Below are positions 1 through 4,568 of a stretch of 8,157 bases of DNA, one piece after another. This stretch comes from UBA1368 sp964563125 (lineage in GTDB: Bacteria; Bacillota; Syntrophomonadia; Syntrophomonadales; Syntrophomonadaceae), in assembly GCA_964563125.1 (NCBI GenBank), contig CAZLVY010000071.1, positions 1 through 8,157 on the forward strand. The letters are read 5' to 3'. A program made the translations under genes and the position numbers. Under the pieces are notes generated by a model, which was not told the origin of the DNA, searched no databases, and saw only the letters and a program-made list of their open reading frames with translations. Each line of letters begins with the position of its first letter. Positions within the stretch are counted from its first letter, which is position 1.

Positions 1-132
1 CCAACCTCAAGATGAGTTCTCCCATTCCATTAAGGAAGTAAGATCCCATCAAGATTAGGTGGTTGATAGGCTGGGAGTGTAAGTGCAGCAATGTATTAAG
101 CTGACCAGTACTAATAGATCGAGGGCTTGACC
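1..132 (+). rRNA. 23S ribosomal RNA, 3' end (partial)
   Basis: This is the last ~130 nt of a 23S rRNA gene; the rest lies upstream of the window. It shows the conserved 3'-terminal sequence, including the run with CCAGTACTAATAGATCGAGG (105-124) and the closing GGCTTGACC, which pairs with the 5' end of 23S to form the terminal processing stem. The end is placed at about 132 by analogy with other Firmicutes; the exact mature end cannot be fixed from sequence alone. An 11-nt copy of its tail (AATAGATCGAG, 113-123) recurs in the spacer at 145-155. Confidence 0.95.
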
Positions 133-390
133 TAAATTTTATCCAATAGATCGAGTGTTGTTCACGAGCGAAGCGAGTAGAAGAACGCCGATATACTGGA
201 TCCTTGAACCCGCAAGGGTGAAAAGGGCGATAGCAATCTTCTTATATGTGTGCAGTTTTGAAAGAACTTTGGAGACACGACCAAGTGAGTTGAGCCTTTA
301 AGGCGAAAACGAACTAAGGTGTGTCCCAGGCGAGGGATTCCAGTGAATCAAGCCGCCAGGCGAAGATGAACTGCAGAAGCCTACCGCCAA

Positions 391-423
391 AAACAACTTA
401 ATACGATATTAAATTTCCTGGTG
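391..423 (+). repeat. Duplicated 5S leader and first 8 nt of 5S (copy 1)
   Basis: This 33-nt block matches 506-538 at 30 of 33 positions. It includes the AT-rich leader just before the 5S gene and the first eight nucleotides of 5S (TCCTGGTG at 416-423, as at 531-538). The 5S sequence then breaks off into repeat copy A and resumes after it with CAATAGCGGAG (485-495, identical to 540-550). The stretch 391-496 therefore looks like a truncated second 5S gene, present only as its 5' end and split by the element. Confidence 0.8.
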
Positions 424-496
424 CGTCGATGCTCAGACTAACGTCTTCGATCCATCGACACTCGCCGAGATATCGTCGGCTTCGCAATAGCGGAGG
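416..496 (+). pseudogene. 5S rRNA 5'-end fragment split by repeat copy A
   Basis: TCCTGGTG (416-423) and CAATAGCGGAG (485-495) are the first ~20 nt of 5S rRNA, separated by a 61-nt insertion (424-484). The remaining ~95 nt of 5S are missing, so no functional 5S could be made from it. Compared with the intact gene, one A between the two pieces is also missing. Identification rests on a direct comparison with the intact 5S 115 bp downstream. Confidence 0.75.
424..484 (+). repeat. 61-nt structured element, copy A
   Basis: First of three diverged copies (with 715-776 and 866-926). It begins CGTCG and ends CTTCG. Visible pairing: outer stem GTCGATG/CATCGAC (425-431 with 453-459), inner stem AGAC/GTCT (435-438 with 443-446), and a second hairpin GCCGA/TCGGC (464-468 with 476-480) with a 7-nt loop. 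It carries no ORF. It interrupts a 5S-like sequence after the eighth nucleotide. I do not recognise the family; it behaves like a short palindromic repeat or an rRNA intervening sequence. Confidence 0.75.
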
Positions 497-529
497 CGAA
501 AGTGAAAACAACTAAATACGTAATTAAAT

Positions 530-645
530 TTCCTGGTGACAATAGCGGAGAGGTCACACCCGTTCCCATACCGAACACGGCAGTTAAGCTCTCCTGCGCC
601 AATGGTACTGCATTAACTTGTGGGAGAGTAGGTCGTTGCCAGGAA
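530..645 (+). rRNA. rrf: 5S ribosomal RNA
   Basis: Complete 5S rRNA gene of about 116 nt. The ends are set by helix I: TTCCTGGTGA at the 5' end pairs with the 3' end (TTGCCAGGAA). The conserved loop-B/C core is present (CACCCGTTCCCATACCGAAC, 557-576), followed by the GTTAAGC motif and the 3' part with GTGGGAGAGTAGGTCGTTGC. It completes the rRNA operon whose 23S end opens the window. No clear factor-independent terminator with a T-run follows it; instead, 5S-like fragments and repeat elements do. Confidence 0.96.
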
Positions 646-714
646 TTAAATTTTTCTGCTTTAAATACACTCTGTGCTGGTATAGATTTAACATTGAGCT
701 TCTCCCACTGTGGG

Positions 715-776
715 CGTCGGTAGTCAGCCCTAACGGGCTTCTATTTACCGACACGAGCCGAAATGTCGTCGGCTCG
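715..776 (+). repeat. 62-nt structured element, copy B
   Basis: Second copy of the element. Its stems are the longest of the three: outer GTCGGTA/TACCGAC (716-722 with 746-752), inner AGCCC/GGGCT with a TAAC loop (726-730 with 735-739), and second hairpin CGAGCCGA/TCGGCTCG (754-761 with 769-776) with a 7-nt loop. Relative to copy A, bases differ on both sides of the stems so that pairing is kept. It splits a 5S 3'-end between GTGGG and GAGTAGG. Confidence 0.8.
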
Positions 777-796
777 GAGTAGGTCGTTGCCAGGAA
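777..796 (+). pseudogene. 5S rRNA 3'-end fragment (unit 1)
   Basis: These 20 nt, GAGTAGGTCGTTGCCAGGAA, are identical to the last 20 nt of the intact 5S gene (626-645). The preceding TGTGGG (709-714) matches the 5S bases before the element. Too little remains to make 5S rRNA. Confidence 0.8.
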
Positions 797-865
797 TTAT
801 ATTTTTTATTAAAGAAGATTTTGTGATATGCAAAGTCTTTTTTGTTTCTAATCTCCCACTGTGGG

Positions 866-926
866 CGCCGCCAGTCAGCCTATCGGCTTTTATTTGTCGG
901 CACTTGCCAAGACATCGTTGGCTTCG
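866..926 (+). repeat. 61-nt structured element, copy C
   Basis: Third copy. Outer stem GCCG/CGGC (867-870 with 898-901) extends by two more pairs past one mismatch. The inner stem is AGCC/GGCT (877-880 with 885-888). The second hairpin is GCCAA/TTGGC (906-910 with 918-922), again with a 7-nt loop. Its GCCAA/TTGGC replaces GCCGA/TCGGC of copies A and B, a clean compensatory change. The junctions with the 5S-like flanks are the same as in copy B. Confidence 0.78.
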
Positions 927-946
927 GAGTAGGTCATTGCCAGGAA
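927..946 (+). pseudogene. 5S rRNA 3'-end fragment (unit 2)
   Basis: This 20-nt stretch matches the last 20 nt of the intact 5S gene except for one change (GTCGTTGCC to GTCATTGCC). It is preceded by GTGGG and element C exactly as in unit 1, so it probably arose by duplication of that unit. Confidence 0.78.
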
Positions 947-966
947 TTATATTATTTCTGAAAGCT

Positions 967-1011
967 TTATGATATGCAAAGTCTTTTTCGTTTCTAAGGA
1001 GCATATCATAA
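967..1011. repeat. 11-bp inverted repeat at the end of the 5S array
   Basis: TTATGATATGC (967-977) and GCATATCATAA (1001-1011) are perfect inverted copies separated by 23 nt. The left arm lies in repeat unit 2, and the right arm lies just past the point where the tandem similarity stops. No T-run follows, so it is not a standard terminator; it could still form the 3' end of the rRNA transcript. Confidence 0.5.
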
Positions 1012-1192
1012 TATTCCGGAAAAGCCCGGTCTCTTAATAGGTACAGCAACATATATTAGGTTGTTTAATTAGACTGCTGCTAAGATTTATATAGCATGTA
1101 CCCCTCGCCTTTGCCTCTACACACGACATTAGATTTGTAACTTAAATAAGATATCTGTCTCAAACACGCTTCCCATAAATTCTATGATATTT
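1012..1192. other. Intergenic stretch with no recognised feature
   Basis: Between the 5S-like array and the amidohydrolase promoter I see no supported gene. There is a weak GGTAC/GTACC pairing (1041-1045 with 1099-1103) and a C-rich patch near 1101-1120, neither convincing. Confidence 0.5.
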
Positions 1193-1201
1193 TGGTATAA
1201 T
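1193..1201 (+). promoter_or_regulatory. Extended -10 promoter for the amidohydrolase gene
   Basis: TGGTATAAT gives a perfect -10 hexamer (1196-1201) with the TGn extension, which can compensate for the lack of a good -35 box; none is seen at 16-18 bp upstream. It lies 34 bp before the start codon. Confidence 0.6.
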
Positions 1202-1235
1202 CATAGTAACTATTTCTATAAGTAGGTGAAATATA

Positions 1236-2867
1236 ATGCAGGATTGTACATTCGGAAAGATTGACATGGCTATTATTAATGGAAATGTGATAACAATGGA
1301 TGTTGGAAATAGTATTGTGGAGGCAGTCGCTATTAAAAATGACTGTATTGTAATGGTTGGCAGTAACGAATTAATAAAACCGTTTATTTCAAAGGATACA
1401 AAAGTGATTGATTTAAGCGGCAAAACTTTACTGCCGGGATTTATTGATCCGCATAACCACTTTGGGCAGATGGCCATTGCCAAACTGGGCCTGGATCTTA
1501 GTTATGCGACAGGCGTGAAATCAATTGTTGATATACAGAATAAATTAGCAGTGTGTGCTGAAAAACTGGTAAGTGATGATTGCTGGATTAATGGCACCGG
1601 TTATGATGAAACCAAGCTTGTGGAAAAAAGGCATCCAAATCGCTGGGATATTGATAAAATAATATCAGAACGACCGGTTATGTTGATGCATTTAAGCGGA
1701 CATATTGCTGTGCTTAACAGCAAAGCAATGGAGATAATCGGTATTACAAATGAAACTCCAGTTCCTCGAGCCGGCAGATTTGGCAGGGATGAAAAGGGCG
1801 ATTTAGACGGGATTTTATATGGGGAAGCATTTTGGAAGCTGACCGAATATTATCCGCGCCTGGTACCTGCTCCATCAACTTTGGAAATCTGCGAAGGGAT
1901 AAAAGCTTTAGGCAGGGACTATTTGGAAGAAGGTATAACCAGTGTTGGTGATGCCGTATCTTATCCTTGGACAATTAGAGCTTATCAGACACTTTGGAAA
2001 CAAAAAAAACTGCCGCTTCGCATCGTCACATTTATTCGTGACTCATTCTTTGAAGACTTCGCAAAGACTGGTCTGCTAAGTGGATTTGGAGACAACTATT
2101 TGAAAATCGGTGGAATAAAATTTTTTATTGATGGATCAATGTCTGCTGGTACAGCTGCTGTAAGTAACTCTCCAGGCTATAATCAGCCACTTTTTTTTAA
2201 TTCAAAAGAAGAGATAACGGAATTGGTTAAGAAGATTCAAAAGTCAGGATTCCAAGTAGCAGCCCATGCAAATGGTGATGTTGCTATCAATATGTTTTTG
2301 GAAGCTCTTGAAGAAGCAATAAAAGAAAACCCAATCAAAGATCATCGTACCCGCATAGAACACTGTTCAGTTGTAAATCCGGAAATTATTGAAAGAATCA
2401 AGAAAATTGGCGCCATACCTACACTTTTTGCCACTATGGCCTGGTTTCATGGGGACAAGGTTAAAAGGTGCATTGATCCTGCAAAGGAAAAGTGGACTTT
2501 TGCATTTAGATCTTTTTTAGATGTTGGTATCCCTGTGTCCGGGCATTCCGATTATCCGGCCACCGCGTTTGCTCCTCGCTTAGGTCTTTACAGTCAGGTA
2601 TGCAGATTAACACGGGATTCTAATAAGCTGTTTGGACCTGAACAAAGGATTTCAGTTCTTGAGGCACTTCGAACCTGGACTATTAATGCTGCTTATGCAA
2701 CATTTGATGAGAATATTAAAGGCTCCATTGAATCCGGGAAGTTGGCTGATCTGGTGGTGCTGGATAAGGATCCATTACTGGTGAAACCAGAAGACATCAA
2801 AGAACTGAAAGTAATGATGACTATCATTGGCGGAGAAATACGCTTTGAGAGAAAAAATAGAAATTAG
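1236..2867 (+). CDS. Amidohydrolase family protein, YtcJ-like (Amidohydro_3)
   Basis: A 543-aa metal-dependent hydrolase, close to the usual size of YtcJ-type amidohydrolases; it is predicted cytoplasmic, with no signal peptide. The N-terminal composite domain (ING-NVITMD) leads into the TIM barrel. Visible metal or active-site residues are the HxH pair in GFIDPHNHF (H73, H75), a probable carboxylated lysine in IKFFIDGS (K295), H344 in HANGD, H376 in RIEHC and D439 in SGHSDYP. The C-terminal signature, TINAAYATFDEN..GSIESGKLADLVVLDKDPL, is typical of the family. The start ATG has AGGTGA six nt upstream; Met11 is a possible alternative. Family members act on amides or imides, and the true substrate cannot be told. 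The gene appears to be a single transcript, with its own promoter and terminator. Confidence 0.92.
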   Translation: MQDCTFGKIDMAIINGNVITMDVGNSIVEAVAIKNDCIVMVGSNELIKPFISKDTKVIDLSGKTLLPGFIDPHNHFGQMAIAKLGLDLSYATGVKSIVDIQNKLAVCAEKLVSDDCWINGTGYDETKLVEKRHPNRWDIDKIISERPVMLMHLSGHIAVLNSKAMEIIGITNETPVPRAGRFGRDEKGDLDGILYGEAFWKLTEYYPRLVPAPSTLEICEGIKALGRDYLEEGITSVGDAVSYPWTIRAYQTLWKQKKLPLRIVTFIRDSFFEDFAKTGLLSGFGDNYLKIGGIKFFIDGSMSAGTAAVSNSPGYNQPLFFNSKEEITELVKKIQKSGFQVAAHANGDVAINMFLEALEEAIKENPIKDHRTRIEHCSVVNPEIIERIKKIGAIPTLFATMAWFHGDKVKRCIDPAKEKWTFAFRSFLDVGIPVSGHSDYPATAFAPRLGLYSQVCRLTRDSNKLFGPEQRISVLEALRTWTINAAYATFDENIKGSIESGKLADLVVLDKDPLLVKPEDIKELKVMMTIIGGEIRFERKNRN

Positions 2868-2910
2868 AAAATGAAATAAATCGCTACAGAGAAAGTTTGT
2901 AAGGATAATT

Positions 2911-2939
2911 AAAAAGGAGGCTTAAACGGCCTCCTTTTT
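2911..2939 (+). terminator. Intrinsic terminator after the amidohydrolase gene
   Basis: AAAAAGGAGGC (2911-2921) pairs perfectly with GCCTCCTTTTT (2929-2939) around a 7-nt loop, and the stem's last bases form the T-run. It lies 44 bp after the stop codon. The A-rich left arm means it could also work on the opposite strand. Confidence 0.9.
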
Positions 2940-2999
2940 ATAAGCTTATGATAAGTGAAGGAAAGAAAGCTAGAAACGAGAGATTCCATTGGTACCAAC

Positions 3000-3027
3000 T
3001 TGAGATTAAAGATATAAAATATAATAT
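3000..3027 (+). promoter_or_regulatory. Possible SigA-type promoter for the SLH gene
   Basis: TTGAGA (3000-3005) and TAATAT (3022-3027) are 16 bp apart. The region is very AT-rich, so chance matches are likely. A SigI-like alternative lies just downstream. Confidence 0.3.
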
Positions 3028-3038
3028 TAATTAGAATG

Positions 3039-3067
3039 ACCCCATTTTTAGATGCGACCGTTTCGTA
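3039..3067 (+). promoter_or_regulatory. Candidate SigI-type promoter before the SLH gene
   Basis: ACCCCA (3039-3044) resembles the C-rich -35 box of SigI-dependent promoters, and CGTA (3064-3067) resembles their CGWA -10 box. The spacing (19 bp) looks long; CGAC at 3055-3058 would be 10 bp away. The call rests on short motifs and on the nearby sigI gene, so it is tentative. Confidence 0.3.
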
Positions 3068-3105
3068 TTTATTAATAAATAATCATTTAAGGAGGTTTAC
3101 AACTA

Positions 3106-3777
3106 ATGAAAAAGAAAATATCCATTCTAGTATTGTGCTTTTTTATGATGACTATCTTTGTTGGAGGTGCTGTTGCTAAAAATGATAATTCCAACAAAGG
3201 AAACAATGGGTTTAATAATGGCAAGGTTGATAACCGCGGGCAACAGACAAAGTTTAATGATATTGATTCTGACTGGGCTAAAGATGAGATTGATAAAGTA
3301 GCCCAGAAAGGTTATATGAAAGGCTATGGGGATGGTAAATTCCAACCTAATAAGCCCATAACCTGTTTGGAAGCGATTGTTGCCTTGATGAGTACCCTGG
3401 AGCAGGAGGGTGAAATTACTCTGGATGATGTGGACGTCGATTCAAATAGCATTTTGTTAAAGAAGATACCGGATTGGGGCCAAGTATATGTGGCTGCGGC
3501 ACTCGATGAGGGCATCTTGCTGGAAAGTGAAATGAAAAATTTTAATCCCAACCAGGGAATTAAGAGATATCAGGTGGCTGTTTATTTCGCCAGAATGACN
3601 NNNNNNNNNNNNNNNNNNNNNNNNNNNNNNNNNNNNNNNNNNNNNNNNNNNNNNNNNNNNNNNNNNNNNNNNNNNNNNNNNNNNNNNNNNNNNNNNNNNA
3701 AATGGAGTTATTTTAGATTGCAGGCGGGAAGGCAACCAGGATATGCTACTTCAAATAAACCTGTCCGCGGTATATAG
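3106..3777 (+). CDS. Secreted S-layer homology (SLH) domain protein, interrupted by an assembly gap
   Basis: The start ATG follows a strong AAGGAGG (3089-3095). Residues 1-24 form a signal peptide (KKK, hydrophobic core, cleavage after AVA). A short Asn/Gly/Lys-rich linker follows, then an SLH repeat (about 50-92: FNDIDSDWAKDEI, GYGDGKFQPNKPIT) and a second, less complete SLH repeat (about 122-164: IPDWGQVYVAAALDEGI..FNPNQGIKRYQ). SLH repeats normally bind pyruvylated cell-wall polymers and anchor proteins to the cell surface. In the first repeat the usual ITRAE is ITCLEA. Positions 3600-3699 are 100 Ns, a conventional placeholder, so the true length, frame and end are unknown. After the gap, the frame drawn here stops at 3777; the +1 frame is also open, to a stop at 3779-3781, and could equally be the real C-terminus. 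Confidence 0.8.
   Translation: MKKKISILVLCFFMMTIFVGGAVAKNDNSNKGNNGFNNGKVDNRGQQTKFNDIDSDWAKDEIDKVAQKGYMKGYGDGKFQPNKPITCLEAIVALMSTLEQEGEITLDDVDVDSNSILLKKIPDWGQVYVAAALDEGILLESEMKNFNPNQGIKRYQVAVYFARMXXXXXXXXXXXXXXXXXXXXXXXXXXXXXXXXXXKWSYFRLQAGRQPGYATSNKPVRGI
3600..3699. other. Assembly gap (100 N)
   Basis: There are exactly 100 Ns, the usual stand-in for a scaffold gap of unknown size. It falls inside the SLH gene just after the second SLH repeat. Nothing can be inferred about its content. Confidence 0.98.
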
Positions 3778-3781
3778 TTAA

Positions 3782-3814
3782 GGTAACAGTTGAAAGAAAC
3801 TATCAACTGTTACC
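3782..3814. promoter_or_regulatory. 12-bp perfect dyad between the SLH gene and sigI
   Basis: GGTAACAGTTGA (3782-3793) pairs perfectly with TCAACTGTTACC (3803-3814) around a 9-nt loop. It starts at the end of the SLH reading frame and ends 34 bp before sigI. What follows is AAAAATTTATTA, not a run of Ts, so it is a poor intrinsic terminator. It might be an operator, an mRNA-stabilising stem or a weak terminator. Confidence 0.6.
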
Positions 3815-3848
3815 AAAAATTTATTATACGGGTGTCAGGGAGGTATAA

Positions 3849-4568
3849 ATGTCCAGGGCTAATTCTCTTAAGCTGGAAACAGAGGTATATGAAAGCTGGC
3901 AAAGGTTTCATGCGGGCGATAATGGTGCCATTGAAGAAATTTACGCTGAATTAATGCCGTTTTGTTTACGGGTCTGTTCAAGAACTTGTGGAAGATATAT
4001 TGATGATAGTGATGAAGAAGCCAGTATCGCCCGTATGTCTATTTTAGAAGCTTTTGGTGGTTATGAGCCTGATAAAGGACACATTCTGGTTTATCTGGGC
4101 AGGGTGATCCATAGTCGAATAATAGATTACAAGCGCAGCGAGAAACGAAATAATACCCTTTATATAGAGGATCTGGCTTTGAATAATAATTATCAAATGT
4201 CAGATGACTGCGTTGAGGATCTGGTAGATGAGATGGCCAGAATTCAAGAGATTGAACAGTATAAGGGAATCTTGAATTCTTTTGCTATTGAGTTTGCCGA
4301 ACTGGTCAAAGCTTCCCCCCGACAAAGCAAAACGCGGGATATTACTAAAAAAATATGCTGGGTAATTGCCAATGATGAAGAACTACAAGCCTTTTTGCTG
4401 GAAAAAAGAAAACTGCCAATGAAGCTATTGGAAGTAAAGCAAAATTTCAACCGTAAACTGTTGGATCGTTATCGAAAATATATTATTGCAGGAACCCTTA
4501 TACTTATTTATGATTTTACATATCTTAAATCTTTTATTTGGCCTGAAGGAGGAAATGACGGTGTCTAA
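3849..4568 (+). CDS. sigI: RNA polymerase sigma factor SigI
   Basis: A 239-aa alternative sigma factor of the SigI type, about the usual length. The sigma region-2 part spans roughly residues 15-100 (AGDNGAIEEIYAELMPFCLRV.., DEEASIARMSILEAFGGYEPDKG, VIHSRIIDYKRSEKR) and gives core binding and -10 recognition. A variable linker follows (about 100-165). The SigI-specific C-terminal domain ends in LPMKLLEVKQNFNRKLLDRYRKYIIAGTLILIYDFTYLK, the DNA-binding helix-turn-helix block. A GGGAGG site sits just before the ATG. The gene overlaps rsgI, so the two are translationally coupled. In Bacillus and Clostridium, SigI is held at the membrane by RsgI and released by outside signals (heat, polysaccharides). 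Its targets here are unknown; the SLH gene just upstream is a candidate. Confidence 0.9.
   Translation: MSRANSLKLETEVYESWQRFHAGDNGAIEEIYAELMPFCLRVCSRTCGRYIDDSDEEASIARMSILEAFGGYEPDKGHILVYLGRVIHSRIIDYKRSEKRNNTLYIEDLALNNNYQMSDDCVEDLVDEMARIQEIEQYKGILNSFAIEFAELVKASPRQSKTRDITKKICWVIANDEELQAFLLEKRKLPMKLLEVKQNFNRKLLDRYRKYIIAGTLILIYDFTYLKSFIWPEGGNDGV

Larger units (their letters stand above)
133..529 (+). other. Long, structured 23S-5S spacer
   Basis: About 400 nt separate 23S from 5S, several times the length usual in Firmicutes. No tRNA or ORF is seen. It holds several hairpins: ACCC-GCAA-GGGT with a GNRA loop (208-219); an 8-bp stem with one mismatch, GGAGACAC/GTGTGTCC (271-278 with 319-326), enclosing a short palindrome GCCTTTAAGGC (294-304); GATTC-CAGT-GAATC (336-349) inside GGCG/CGCC (329-332 with 354-357). 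A common Firmicute spacer motif, TGTGCAGTTTTGAAAGAAC, lies at 249-267. The downstream part holds a partial 5S duplication and repeat copy A, listed separately. The spacer must be transcribed as part of the rRNA precursor. Confidence 0.8.
701..998 (+). repeat. Two tandem ~150-bp units with 5S 3'-ends and elements B and C
   Basis: Two head-to-tail units (about 701-851 and 852-998). Each has, in order: TCTCCCACTGTGGG; a 61-62 nt structured element; a 5S 3'-end (GAGTAGGTC..TTGCCAGGAATTA); an AT-rich stretch; and GATATGCAAAGTCTTTT followed by GTTTCTAA. The 5S-type 3'-ends in the intact gene and the two units begin at 631, 782 and 932, a regular 150-151 bp spacing. The array therefore seems to have grown from the end of the true 5S gene. 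No protein-coding gene is supported here. Confidence 0.85.

Noticed and set aside
424..484. tRNA-like gene from the 5-bp stem with a 7-nt loop
   Set aside because: There is no acceptor stem, no T-loop TTCRA and no CCA end; the copies are too short and lack tRNA invariant bases.
502..723. 73-codon open frame over the 5S gene
   Set aside because: It covers the intact 5S rRNA and part of element B; coding there is incompatible with the rRNA match, and no family resemblance is seen.
701..998. CRISPR array or integron attC sites
   Set aside because: There are only two units, the conserved blocks are 5S rRNA pieces, and there are no short identical repeats with unique spacers, no cas genes and no integrase.
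741..1052. Open frames on both strands over the tandem 5S-end array
   Set aside because: They repeat themselves because the DNA is repetitive, have no convincing ribosome binding site and do not resemble proteins.
1041..1103. GGTAC/GTACC stem upstream of the amidohydrolase
   Set aside because: Only five pairs across a 53-nt loop in AT-rich DNA; expected by chance.
1101..1128. SigI-like ACCCC...CGAC upstream of the amidohydrolase
   Set aside because: It is a weak short match more than 100 bp from the start, and a perfect extended -10 box lies closer.
3782..3814. Calling the dyad a standard intrinsic terminator
   Set aside because: No T-run follows the stem on either strand.
4486..4560. Longer RsgI start at ATG 4486
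   Set aside because: It lies deep inside sigI, has no ribosome binding site and would add residues not seen in RsgI N-termini; the GTG at 4561 has a well-spaced AAGGAGG.
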